Assembly (NCBI GenBank): GCA_025656455.1
Contig: JAHXHS010000029.1
Span: 1 to 64,000 of the forward strand
Direction of reading: 5' to 3'
DNA: 64,000 nucleotides
Source of the DNA: Candidatus Thiodiazotropha sp. (ex Epidulcina cf. delphinae)
GTDB lineage: Bacteria; Pseudomonadota; Gammaproteobacteria; Chromatiales; Chromatiaceae
Every line of letters starts with the position of its first letter. The stretch's first letter is position 1. Below the pieces are notes generated by a model. The model had not been told where the DNA came from and searched no databases. It saw nothing but the letters and a program-made list of their open reading frames with translations. This document shows positions 38,779 to 47,102 of this stretch, one piece after another. A program made the translations under genes and the position numbers.

Positions 38779-39022
38779 CCCGCATTTCTCACCAGGCGGA
38801 CCGTACTAACAGGAAAACTTATGAAAGTTGAACAGGTTAGCATCTCTCACGATATGGCATCCATCGGACAGTCTGTCCTATTTGGTTTTTGGATCAACCA
38901 GGCCGAGCATCTTGAACGATCGGGCTTGAACCATAGGCCCGGCTATGCTTCTGCGCCCGATCGTCCAACCTGCTTCGGCCTGGTTGCCCCAAAAATCCAA
39001 ATCCTGGTGAGAAATGCGGGTT
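38777..39022. repeat. MITE-like 246-bp inverted-repeat element B
   Basis: Perfect 20-bp terminal inverted repeats (38777-38796 and 39003-39022, outer AACCCGCATTTCTCACCAGG) enclose a sequence whose halves are themselves complementary: about 38884-38927 pairs with about 38956-38999 around CGATCGGGC. The whole element should fold as a single long hairpin. The left 23 bp (38781-38803) is repeated in inverse at 53612-53634. The 386-bp gap to 39165 otherwise holds only the promoter of the following operon. Confidence 0.65.
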
Positions 39023-39164
39023 AGCATTTATCACAGAATCATTGAAATTCAGCTTAACCCAAGTAAAATGCTTGGTTATTGAGCCTGCAGTACGTGCTCC
39101 CACGACGTCCGCCGGCGATTCCCTGAAACGACCTGACCGCTTTCCAGCCTCCTCAGGCTGATAG

Positions 39165-39743
39165 ATGAAATACAGGAGATCCGCATTGGCTATCAGAATC
39201 AAAAGTCAGTGGCATGACGAGAATGCCTCACGCTCGCCGGACGAGATCGGCGGGGCCATCGCCTTTATCGCTTGGCGCATCGCGCTGAACAAGGCCATCA
39301 CCTTGCACGGCAAGCACTTTGTCTATCAAGACGACAACCAGCGTCTGGCGGTCATCGCTGAATATCTGGCCTACCAGGCGCAAATCGCCGACCGCCTGAT
39401 CCACGACATGGTCGACAGCGAAACCAGGGACGCGATCATTACCGCTCTGGTGATGAAACTGGCTGACCACTACCGGGACAATGCTGCCGACCTGCTCGGC
39501 CCCGGCGACCATGCCGACCGGTTCATCGCCCTGTTCAATGAGCGTTCGGGCGAATATGCCGAGTTCAACTTCGATGACGCAGGGCCGAGTTACCCCTTTC
39601 TGCGCCATCTCGGATTCGAAATTCAGCAGGTCATGGGCAGCGAGACACAACAAAACCGTTGGGTCATCGACCAAGTGATGGATGTGGATGGTCCCGAAGT
39701 CTACAAACAGCTGGCCCGCGCGGTCAGAAATCTATTCGATTAG
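39165..39743 (+). CDS. Conserved hypothetical gene of the MoxR/DUF2201 operon
   Basis: A 192-residue soluble protein with no recognised catalytic motif; it is helical (EIGGAIAFIAWRIALNKAITLHGK, AIITALVMKLADHYRDNAADLLG). Start choice is uncertain: ATG 39165 has no good ribosome site, whereas TTG 39186 is preceded by AGGAG at a good distance, giving 185 residues. It lies 14 bp before moxR, so it likely belongs to the same metal-chaperone-like operon. Confidence 0.6.
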   Translation: MKYRRSALAIRIKSQWHDENASRSPDEIGGAIAFIAWRIALNKAITLHGKHFVYQDDNQRLAVIAEYLAYQAQIADRLIHDMVDSETRDAIITALVMKLADHYRDNAADLLGPGDHADRFIALFNERSGEYAEFNFDDAGPSYPFLRHLGFEIQQVMGSETQQNRWVIDQVMDVDGPEVYKQLARAVRNLFD

Positions 39744-39757
39744 GGCTTGCCGAGATT

Positions 39758-40801
39758 ATGCGTCCCATTCAGCTACTCACCATCCTGGAACAAGAGTTCA
39801 TCAGCACCCGCGCCGGTCACCATACACCGGTCATGCTCTGGGGACCGCCCGGGGTCGGCAAATCGGACATGGTGCGGGAGGTTGCCCTCACCCACCAGGC
39901 CCCGGTCATCGACATTCGACTCTCGCAGATGGAGCCCAGTGATCTGCGGGGCATCCCCTTTCGTGTCAATGGCACCGTCGATTGGGCCATTCCTTCGATC
40001 CTCCCGGATGGTGAACGCCATGGCCGGGAGGGCATCCTGTTTCTTGACGAAATCACCTCGGCGCCGCCCACCGTCTCCGCCGCCGCCTACCAGCTCATCC
40101 TCGACCGCCGCCTGGGGGAATACCAGGTGCCCGAGGGCTGGGCGATCTTCGCCGCCGGCAATCGACAGGGCGACCGTGGCGTTACCTACAGTATGCCGGC
40201 GCCATTGGCCAACCGTTTCTCCCATTTCGAAGTGGAGACCAACCTGGATGACTGGGTGGCCTGGGCCTATCGCCATAACATCGACGAACGCATCATCGGC
40301 TTTTTGCGTTTTCGTCCAGAGTTGCTGTTCGACTTCGATCCGGCGCATAACCCTGTGGCCTTCCCCTCTCCACGATCCTGGGAGTTCGCCCACCGAGCGT
40401 TGCAGAAATTCGCCCGTCACCCTCAACTACTACAGGGCAGCTTGCAGGCCTGCGTGGGACCCGCCGCCGGGGTGGAGTTAAACGCCTTCATCAACAGTCT
40501 CGACAAGATGCCCGATCTCGATGCCATTCTTGCCGGCGAGAAAGTGCCGGCGCCGCATGAGATCGATCTGCAGTACGCCGTGGCCGCCGCCTTGGTCGGC
40601 CGCGCCGTCCGCGCCCATGAAGCCGGCGACGGCGCCGAGGTGCATGGCCATATTCTGGACTATGCCCGGCAGTTCCCCCAGCGGGAGATGGGGGTGATGC
40701 TGGTCTCAGACATGCACCGCGCCATCGGTGAGGCCATCTTCGCCCTGCCCCAGTTCAGCGCCTGGGCCCAGGCGATCTCCGATGTGATGCTGTACGAATG
40801 A
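39758..40801 (+). CDS. MoxR-family AAA+ ATPase
   Basis: The start ATG 39758 (MRPIQLLTILEQEF, 347 residues) begins the homologous region. Walker A GPPGVGKS lies at about residues 30-37 and Walker B LFLDEITSAP at about 97, with the sensor AAGNRQGDRG and the arginine-rich lid following. MoxR ATPases work with von Willebrand A proteins as chaperones for metal-dependent or multi-subunit enzymes; the partner here is the DUF2201/VWA gene 45 bp downstream. Confidence 0.88.
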   Translation: MRPIQLLTILEQEFISTRAGHHTPVMLWGPPGVGKSDMVREVALTHQAPVIDIRLSQMEPSDLRGIPFRVNGTVDWAIPSILPDGERHGREGILFLDEITSAPPTVSAAAYQLILDRRLGEYQVPEGWAIFAAGNRQGDRGVTYSMPAPLANRFSHFEVETNLDDWVAWAYRHNIDERIIGFLRFRPELLFDFDPAHNPVAFPSPRSWEFAHRALQKFARHPQLLQGSLQACVGPAAGVELNAFINSLDKMPDLDAILAGEKVPAPHEIDLQYAVAAALVGRAVRAHEAGDGAEVHGHILDYARQFPQREMGVMLVSDMHRAIGEAIFALPQFSAWAQAISDVMLYE

Positions 40802-40811
40802 CGAAGAAGGA

Positions 40812-40835
40812 GTCCGCGAATGAACGCGAACGGAC
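40812..40835. repeat. Short member of the GTCCGCGAATGAACG repeat family
   Basis: GTCCGCGAATGAACGCGAA with the closing CGGAC forms a small inverted repeat in the 45-bp spacer between moxR and the DUF2201 gene. Related copies lie at 45801-45870, near 49168, 54163 and 56862. Confidence 0.5.
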
Positions 40836-40846
40836 AATAAAATCGA

Positions 40847-42079
40847 ATGGCCTCGGACCGGATCGAAACCAAGCTGGCGGCGGCCCGCACCAAGCTGATC
40901 CTGGACAAGCCTTTCCTCGGCGCCCTGGTGATGCGCCTGCCCATGCGGGAGGCCAATCCGGATTGGTGCCCGGCGACTGCCACCGATGCCAGAAAATTCT
41001 ACTACAACCCCGATTTTATCGATCAGTTGAGTCTGGACGAAACTCAGTTCATGCTGGCCCATGAGGCCCTGCACTGCGCACTTTCACACTTCGCCAGACG
41101 TCAGCACCGCGGCAAACCGCATTGGGATATGGCCTGCGACTACGCCATCAATCCACTGTTGCTGGAAGATGGGCTGAAGCCACCCCCCGGATCCCTGTTT
41201 CTACCCCAGTTCAAAGGCATGACCGCCGAGGAAATCTACCCCTGCCTGGACGAGAAAAATGACCAGACGCCGCTGGACAATCATGTCTACGACCAGGACA
41301 ACACCAGGGGCTCCGGCAGCGGCAAGGCAGAGAAAAAGACCTCGTCGAAAAACCAACCGACTGAGACAGAGAACAAGGGCGAAGAGAACGACAACCAACA
41401 GAGCGGTTCGGGCTCAGCCTCGTCCCAACCCCCTCCCCTCTCGCCTGACGAGGCGGAGACCTTGAACATTCAGTGGCAGCAGCGCCTGGCCGGCGCCGCG
41501 CAACAGGCCATGCAAGTCGGCAAACTGGATGGCGCCATGGCGCGCATGGTGGATCACCTGCTGCAACCGCAACTCCCCTGGCGCCTGCTCCTGGCCCGCT
41601 ATATGACCGCCATCGCCCGGGACGACTTCAGCTATATGCGCCCCTCGCGCCGTGAAGGCGACTTTATGCTTCCCAGCCTGCGCAGCAATCAAGTCGAACT
41701 GCTGGTCGCACTCGATAGCAGCGGCTCCATCCATGATCACGAAATGGCTGAATTTTTGTCTGAAATCAATGCCTTGAAAGGGCAAATGCGGGCGCGGGTC
41801 ACCCTGCTGGCTTGCGACTCAGCCATCGCGGAGGGGACGCCTTGGGTCTATGAGGCGTGGGAGGAGTTCCAATTACCCACCAACATCACCGGTGGCGGCG
41901 GCACCCGTTTCGAGCCGGTCTTCGAATGGGTGACGCAGCAAGGCATGAGGCCCGATCTACTGCTCTATTTCACCGACGCGGAAGGGGTATTCCCCAGACA
42001 GGAACCCCACTACCCGGTGATCTGGCTGGTAAAAGGAAAACAGAAGACGCCCTGGGGTCAGCGTATCCAGCTCAACTGA
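40847..42079 (+). CDS. DUF2201 / VWA-like metallopeptidase-domain protein, MoxR partner
   Basis: A 410-residue protein of the COG3864 type. Its N-terminal putative metallopeptidase domain carries HEALH (72-76). A low-complexity Gln/Ser/Glu-rich linker (about 160-220) separates it from a C-terminal von Willebrand A-like domain with the metal-site motif ALDSSGSI and later YFTDAEG. Paired with the MoxR ATPase it probably forms an ATP-driven chaperone for an unknown client. The spacer contains a palindromic repeat copy. Confidence 0.85.
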   Translation: MASDRIETKLAAARTKLILDKPFLGALVMRLPMREANPDWCPATATDARKFYYNPDFIDQLSLDETQFMLAHEALHCALSHFARRQHRGKPHWDMACDYAINPLLLEDGLKPPPGSLFLPQFKGMTAEEIYPCLDEKNDQTPLDNHVYDQDNTRGSGSGKAEKKTSSKNQPTETENKGEENDNQQSGSGSASSQPPPLSPDEAETLNIQWQQRLAGAAQQAMQVGKLDGAMARMVDHLLQPQLPWRLLLARYMTAIARDDFSYMRPSRREGDFMLPSLRSNQVELLVALDSSGSIHDHEMAEFLSEINALKGQMRARVTLLACDSAIAEGTPWVYEAWEEFQLPTNITGGGGTRFEPVFEWVTQQGMRPDLLLYFTDAEGVFPRQEPHYPVIWLVKGKQKTPWGQRIQLN

Positions 42080-42084
42080 GCATA

Positions 42085-42107
42085 GGTGCGGCAGGGCCGC
42101 ACCCTAC
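42085..42107. repeat. REP-like palindrome between convergent genes
   Basis: GGTGCGGCAGGGCCGCACC followed by CTAC folds on itself; the same unit occurs as two facing copies at 56903-56926 and 57009-57032. Lying between the convergent DUF2201 and DUF3365 genes, it may double as a terminator. Confidence 0.6.
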
Positions 42108-42144
42108 GCACGAATCACCGGCGAGGTGTGGCCCTGGCTCAATG

Positions 42145-42711
42145 CTACAACGACTTTTTAAGCGTAAAGGCGCCACGCAAATCACCCACCTTGTAACCTC
42201 GCGCCTTGTCCTGCGGGTAGAACTCATCCAGCTTGGCGGTCACCGGGTCGGCAATGGCTTCACCATGACATTTTGTACAGACCTCCGCCGTGGGGATCGC
42301 CTTCATCATGCGAAAGACCTTGCGCCCTTTCTCCTCGACCACCTCGGCCTTGACCAGTTTCATCGGATCCTCACCAGCGGCCTTTCGGCTCTCGAACTCA
42401 TGCAGTACCGCCGTCTCCCAGGCATCCGCTGCATTGTCGGGATTGCGCAGCTTCAAGCTGGTTCTCGCCACCTCCCAACCACTCATTTGGGAATGGCCCG
42501 CAGCCAGGCTGGGCGCCACCTTGCTGCATGTCGCAATTGTATTCACCGGGCCATGCTCCTTCATACCCTTCACTAATTCACCCTTCAGAGCGCCAAAAAA
42601 GGCCTTGATAACGCCCTTGCCCTCTTCGATATGGGCCTGGACCCCGTCATCGGCCCAGGCGGTACCGGCTGTCAACATAGCTATCAGCAAAACGCCAGTG
42701 CTTTTATTCAT
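42145..42711 (-). CDS. DUF3365-domain periplasmic haem c protein
   Basis: A 188-residue exported protein with signal peptide ending TAWADD and the DUF3365 (Tll0287-like) domain: an N-terminal helix, IATCSKVAP, the KLRNPDNAADAWE block and a single haem c site VCTKCHG near the C-terminus. Family members sense or transfer electrons in the periplasm and often serve as sensor domains; this one stands alone. Divergent from bepA, with a 163-bp shared promoter region. Confidence 0.85.
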   Translation of the reverse strand: MNKSTGVLLIAMLTAGTAWADDGVQAHIEEGKGVIKAFFGALKGELVKGMKEHGPVNTIATCSKVAPSLAAGHSQMSGWEVARTSLKLRNPDNAADAWETAVLHEFESRKAAGEDPMKLVKAEVVEEKGRKVFRMMKAIPTAEVCTKCHGEAIADPVTAKLDEFYPQDKARGYKVGDLRGAFTLKKSL

Positions 42712-42874
42712 TTAGTGGAACTCCGTCGTTTGTCAGTCAGAGATGGTCCGGAAAAATCGGCCGGTTGGTCGTGAATGCCATAGAGTAAACAAATTGATCC
42801 CGCCTGACCAACCCGTTAGGCTGGTGTAGATCTGTCCAGGAACTATCCACCCAGGCAGGAAATCAGTTAACAGC

Positions 42875-44353
42875 ATGACTATCAAGCAGCAACCCGTCCA
42901 ATTCATCCTTCTCCTAGCGGCCGCTTGGCTGATCGCCACTGCGGCGTGGGCTCTAGAGGGTGAAACCATCAGGCTGCCGGAACTCGGCTCTCCGTCAGAT
43001 CAATACCTGACCCCCGGTGATGAAGCCAGGCTCGGCAGGGATTTCATGCTCAGCGTGAGGAAAAGCGGATCGGTGCTGGACGACCCGCTGATCACCGAAT
43101 ATATCCAGCAATTGGGCGACAAGCTCCTGAAACAGAGTGAGGCGATCGGACAGAAGTTCACCTTTTTTGTCATCGATAAGCCGGAAATCAATGCCTTTGC
43201 CGGTCCCGGGGGGCATATCGGGATCTACAGCGGGCTGATCCTGGCCACCCAGAGTGAAAGCGAACTGGCGTCGGTGATCGCCCATGAAATCGCCCATGTC
43301 ACCCAGAAACATCTGCTGCGCGCCTTCGACGCGGCCAACCGGATGAGCGGCAAGACCGCTGCCCTGCTTCTCGCCTCCATCCTGGTCGGGGTGGCCGGTT
43401 CGCCTGATGCAGGCGTTGCCATGGCAACGGGCGTTCAAGCCAGCGCTATTCAAGAGCAGATCAATTTCACCCGCAGCAACGAGGAGGAGGCCGATACCGT
43501 CGGCATCGAAATCCTCGCCAAATCGGATTTCGATCCCCGAGCGATGCCGGTTTTTTTCGAGCGACTGACCCATGCCAGCCGACTCTATGAATCGGGCATA
43601 CCCGAGATACTGCGCACCCATCCGGTCACCACCAACCGTATCGCGGATGCGCTGGGACGGTCGGAAAAGTATAGCTACCGCCACTACCAGGGGAATCAGA
43701 GCTACTACTTGACCCGGGAAGCATTGCGGGTCAGGGAGTTCAATGACTCCGAAAAGGCCATCAAGCACTTTTCCAGCGGCCTCGACGACGGACGCCATCT
43801 CAACCAGGAGGCCCACGAGTACGGCTATGCCCTGGCCCTTTCCGCCAATAAGCAGCACAAGGAAGCCGGGAGAATTATCGAAAATCTGCTGCAGCGCAAC
43901 CCGAGTCAGGTCGAGTATATCCTGGCCTCCGCAGCGATCGCGGGAAAACGCGGCAAAAGGGAAAAGCTGCTTGACACCCTGGAGACATATTACGGCCTGA
44001 TACCCGAAAGCTACCCGCTTGCGATCGCCTATATCGAAGCGCTCACTGCCGCGAACCATCTCGGCAAGGCACGCCGGATCACCCAGCAGACGATCGCGCT
44101 ACGCAATAGCGAGCCCAGACTCTATCGCATGCTTAGCAAAATTGAAGAGCTCAGCGGTAACCAGGCAGAATCCCACCGCATGTTGGCCGAGGCCTTTGTC
44201 GCCAACGGCGAGTATCATCCTGCCGTGCGGCAACTGGAAATAGCCCTGAAGGCAGTGGGCAAATCCGACTTCTACCAGACATCCAGAATCGAATCTCGCC
44301 TGAGCAAGCTGCGCGACGTATTGAAGACGCAGGAGAAGAGTGACAAAAGATAG
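42875..44353 (+). CDS. bepA: M48 metalloprotease with TPR domain (BepA/YfgC-like)
   Basis: A 492-residue periplasmic protease that helps assemble or degrade outer-membrane proteins. It has a signal peptide (residues 1-27, ending AAWA), the gluzincin motif HEIAH at 137-141 with the third ligand in NEEEADTVGIE, the flap sequence INAFAGPGGHIGIYSG, and C-terminal TPR repeats (from about 290) that form a cradle over the active site. Length and order match E. coli BepA. Confidence 0.92.
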   Translation: MTIKQQPVQFILLLAAAWLIATAAWALEGETIRLPELGSPSDQYLTPGDEARLGRDFMLSVRKSGSVLDDPLITEYIQQLGDKLLKQSEAIGQKFTFFVIDKPEINAFAGPGGHIGIYSGLILATQSESELASVIAHEIAHVTQKHLLRAFDAANRMSGKTAALLLASILVGVAGSPDAGVAMATGVQASAIQEQINFTRSNEEEADTVGIEILAKSDFDPRAMPVFFERLTHASRLYESGIPEILRTHPVTTNRIADALGRSEKYSYRHYQGNQSYYLTREALRVREFNDSEKAIKHFSSGLDDGRHLNQEAHEYGYALALSANKQHKEAGRIIENLLQRNPSQVEYILASAAIAGKRGKREKLLDTLETYYGLIPESYPLAIAYIEALTAANHLGKARRITQQTIALRNSEPRLYRMLSKIEELSGNQAESHRMLAEAFVANGEYHPAVRQLEIALKAVGKSDFYQTSRIESRLSKLRDVLKTQEKSDKR

Positions 44354-44952
44354 CTCCCGCCAAGCCCCTTTTCCGGCGCGCCCATTCAGGTTAACCCTAA
44401 CCGAGCACGCGACAAACCCAAGTCCGGCATGCGGAAGACACTTCCTGAAAATCACAAATCACTAATATTTCGACATTTTTCACTTGATATCGCCGATTGT
44501 TTAGGTATTCTTACGAGCTAGTTGTAGAGGTATAATTCACCAACCGGCAGACCTAACTTCAAAAGAACTACCGATCCGGTCTTGCCTTACAGCAACTTGA
44601 TAATGGAGGACTTAGTGCGAGCAGTCGCAACTTTTTCTGAAAAAAGTTGTTCTAAAACGTCAGATGTCGCATAAAAAAACACTTGGTTCCCACATCCTGA
44701 TAGCATCACGCGCATTAGGCGTGCAGCGGGTCCGTTTGTTGTTCTTCCGCGATTTAATCAGACAGATGCAAATCTATAAGACGACTGCTGAAAATATTGC
44801 ACTCAACCCTGATAGCCATTGTGCAACGCTGCTCTGATACAGATCGGACGGCATATCGATGACAATGGAACCAGGGAGATGAAATTGACCAACCAACTTC
44901 AGTTTCATGAAAAATCGTCAATCACTAACCTTTCTCAGTCTGGAGAGAATGA
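44354..44952. other. Long leader/promoter region upstream of soxYZ
   Basis: This 599-bp gap must contain the soxYZ promoter. It includes a 9-bp stem-loop at about 44629-44650 (CAACTTTTT/AAAAAGTTG) and a possible 19-codon leader frame at 44615-44674. No operator for a known sulfur regulator was recognised and no protein gene of normal length fits. Confidence 0.5.
44615..44674 (+). CDS. Possible 19-residue leader peptide upstream of soxY
   Basis: GTG 44615 follows GGAGG at a spacing of 5 and opens a 19-codon frame (MRAVATFSEKSCSKTSDVA) ending TAA 44674. A stem-loop overlaps its middle. It could be a translated leader or the relic of a gene; coding evidence is limited to the ribosome site. Confidence 0.25.
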   Translation: MRAVATFSEKSCSKTSDVA

Positions 44953-45429
44953 ATGAGCACTGAAATGAAACGCAGGATCTTCCTCAAAAGATCATTCGCA
45001 GCAGGAGCGGTAGGCGTTGCTGCCGCTACCGGTCTGCTGGCGCCCCAGCAGGTTCTTGCAGCCTGGAACAAAGCCGCTTTCGAAGCAAAGGAACTCTCGG
45101 GTGCGCTGGACGCACTGATGGGCAGTTCCGCCATGGCGGAGTCTGCGGACATAACCGTCAAGGCTCCTGATATCGCGGAGAACGGCGCGGTGGTGCCTGT
45201 CACCATAGACGCCGGCATGGACGGGGTTGAGTCAATTGCGGTTGTAGCATCGAATAACCCGGTGCCTCTGGTTGCACACTTCATCATGGGCCCGGGCGCC
45301 ACCGGTTTTGTATCCACCCGTATCAAGATGGGTAAGACCGGCGATGTCATCGGCGTGGTAAAGGCCGGCGGCAAACTCTACAGCGCCAAAAAAGAGGTCA
45401 AAGTCACCATCGGTGGTTGTGGCGGTTGA
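44953..45429 (+). CDS. soxY: Sulfur-carrier protein SoxY
   Basis: Carries sulfur intermediates covalently during thiosulfate oxidation in the periplasm. The 158-residue precursor has a Tat signal (KRRIFLKRSF, then a hydrophobic AAGAVGVAAATGLLA) and the diagnostic C-terminal GGCGG, whose cysteine binds sulfur. A GGAGAG site precedes ATG 44953. It partners SoxZ 46 bp downstream. soxXAB and soxCD are not in this window, so the Sox genes are split as in many sulfur-oxidising gammaproteobacteria. Confidence 0.96.
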   Translation: MSTEMKRRIFLKRSFAAGAVGVAAATGLLAPQQVLAAWNKAAFEAKELSGALDALMGSSAMAESADITVKAPDIAENGAVVPVTIDAGMDGVESIAVVASNNPVPLVAHFIMGPGATGFVSTRIKMGKTGDVIGVVKAGGKLYSAKKEVKVTIGGCGG

Positions 45430-45475
45430 TCCGGTCATAAACCAATCCCACTAAACCGAATACGAGGAAAACACA

Positions 45476-45790
45476 ATGGCTAAATCGATCAAGATCCGCG
45501 CCAAAGAGAGCGGCGGCATCACTACCGTCAAGGCCCTGATGTCTCACCCCATGGAGACCGGCGCCCGCAAAGACTCCAAGACCGGCAAATTGATCCCGGC
45601 GCACTTCATTCAGGAAGTAACCTGTCAGCATAAGGGCAATACTGTTATGACTGCGCAGTGGAGCGGCGGTATTTCAAAGAACCCCTATATCTCCTTCAAG
45701 TTCAGCGGCGGCGCTAAAGGCGATGAACTGGAACTCACTTGGAAAGACAACAAAGATAAGAGCGACAGCATGACCAGCACCATAAAGTAG
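45476..45790 (+). CDS. soxZ: Sulfur-oxidation protein SoxZ
   Basis: A 104-residue beta-sandwich protein that forms a heterodimer with SoxY and presents its swinging arm to the other Sox enzymes. It has the family sequence IKIRAKESGGITTVKALMSHPMETGARKD-like opening (IRAKESGGITTVKALMSHP), IPAHFIQEV and NPYISFKFSGGAKGDELELTW. No signal peptide: SoxZ is exported with SoxY through the Tat pathway. GAGGAAAACACA precedes the ATG. Confidence 0.96.
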   Translation: MAKSIKIRAKESGGITTVKALMSHPMETGARKDSKTGKLIPAHFIQEVTCQHKGNTVMTAQWSGGISKNPYISFKFSGGAKGDELELTWKDNKDKSDSMTSTIK

Positions 45791-45800
45791 CTGGGTTGAT

Positions 45801-45870
45801 TGTCCGCGAATGAACGCAAATTAACGCGAATAAGAATAATTCATAGCGAATTTGCGTTCATTTGCGGACA
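45801..45870. repeat. 70-bp palindrome of the GTCCGCGAATGAACG family after soxZ
   Basis: Arms 45801-45822 and 45849-45870 match at 21 of 22 positions around a 26-bp AT-rich centre. It lies between convergent soxZ and the acidic membrane protein gene, where it may serve as a terminator. Partial copies occur at 40812, 49168, 54163 and 56862. Confidence 0.65.
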
Positions 45871-45944
45871 AATCCCGCTTGATATGGCTTGATGCGCTTG
45901 ATTTTTTTCCACTCGAATAGGGGAGAGGATTAAAACCCATCGTG

Positions 45945-47102
45945 CTATGGGTCTTTTTCCTCGTGCTTTTCCTCATCGGCGGCCGAGGACTCCTCTTCAA
46001 GTAGTTTTGCCCACTCCTCTTCCAATGAACCCGCTTCGAATTCAGGCTCCTCCGAGGGGGTCTGTTCCACGTCGGGGATCTCGATATCGATCTTCTCCAG
46101 ATCGTCAACCAGTGACTCACCCGATGACTCAGGCTGTTGTTCGCTGGTCGGCGCCGGCTCGGCATCCTGGATCATTTCATCCGCAATCTCCATCACCTCA
46201 TCAATGATCTCGGAAACCTCTTCATCCACCTCCTCAGCACTCTCATCCAGGTTGGACGGCGCAGTCGATGGTGCTTCTTGCTGGTCCAAGTCCCCTTCCA
46301 GCGTGCGGTCAGATTCCTCTTCAAGGTATGGAGAGTCCTGCAACTCTTCTGCCGTCATGTCCGGGATCACGGTGTCATCGTCAAGTTGCGATGTGTTCTC
46401 GTCAGTTAACAATTCCTCTTCCGCCAAGGGAGTTGCTTCAGCGTCCGTCTCGATCGGCTGTTGCTCCCCGGCCTGATCGCTTTCGATGGCGGAATCGGAG
46501 GTTTCCGCTTCATCCGCCGCCTCCATGGCAGGCGCTGCAGCGGGCTGCGATTTTGCGCCTCCCATGTTATCGATGCCGCCTGAAAACATCGATGAGTACT
46601 CATTAAGCATCCGTCCCATGGTATCCATGGTTACACGCAATTCATCCGAAAGCCTCTCATTTTCCGTCCTTAAATGGTTAACCTCCTCATCATCGCTCGA
46701 TGGCGCCTCAACGGCAGCCGCCGCCCCTTCAGACAACTCCAGGTTCTGGTAGCTGAGCACCAGATTTTCCACATCCACATCCATTTGTTGCAGATGCACT
46801 TGATCATCCTTGAGGAAGCCGTTGATGACATTCTGAAACAGCAACATCTCTGTCTGCATGATGTTATGCAAAGACTGATCGAGTATCTCATCTTGATATC
46901 CATATCGCTCCTCGAGAAGCTTCTTGAGTCTTTCAGTGCGTTTCGGTTTATCACTCTGAACCCGTTCCGCCAAGTGGCTCGCCGCCTGGCGGATGCGCCT
47001 TTTTCGCAACAAGGTAAACCCCACCAGTAACGCACTGAGGATACTCAACCCAATCAACAATTCACTAACGATGAGGGCCGTCAAGGAGCTGATTTCAATC
47101 AT
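45945..47102 (-). CDS. Acidic, single-helix membrane protein paired with a VWA protein
   Basis: A 385-residue protein with one N-terminal helix (ALIVSELLIGLSILSALLVGF), a basic patch (LRKRRIRQ), a coiled-coil region (about 50-165, including VNHLRTENERLSDELRV) and a long disordered tail extremely rich in Glu/Asp (about 195-385). No known family is recognised. It overlaps the upstream VWA gene by 4 bp, so the two are translationally coupled and probably interact at the membrane, with the tail in the cytosol. Confidence 0.55.
   Translation of the reverse strand: MIEISSLTALIVSELLIGLSILSALLVGFTLLRKRRIRQAASHLAERVQSDKPKRTERLKKLLEERYGYQDEILDQSLHNIMQTEMLLFQNVINGFLKDDQVHLQQMDVDVENLVLSYQNLELSEGAAAAVEAPSSDDEEVNHLRTENERLSDELRVTMDTMGRMLNEYSSMFSGGIDNMGGAKSQPAAAPAMEAADEAETSDSAIESDQAGEQQPIETDAEATPLAEEELLTDENTSQLDDDTVIPDMTAEELQDSPYLEEESDRTLEGDLDQQEAPSTAPSNLDESAEEVDEEVSEIIDEVMEIADEMIQDAEPAPTSEQQPESSGESLVDDLEKIDIEIPDVEQTPSEEPEFEAGSLEEEWAKLLEEESSAADEEKHEEKDP

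Noticed and set aside
38821..39024. 67-codon plus-strand frame after the PhoX-like gene
   Set aside because: Lies wholly inside hairpin element B; its frame is a by-product of the repeat.
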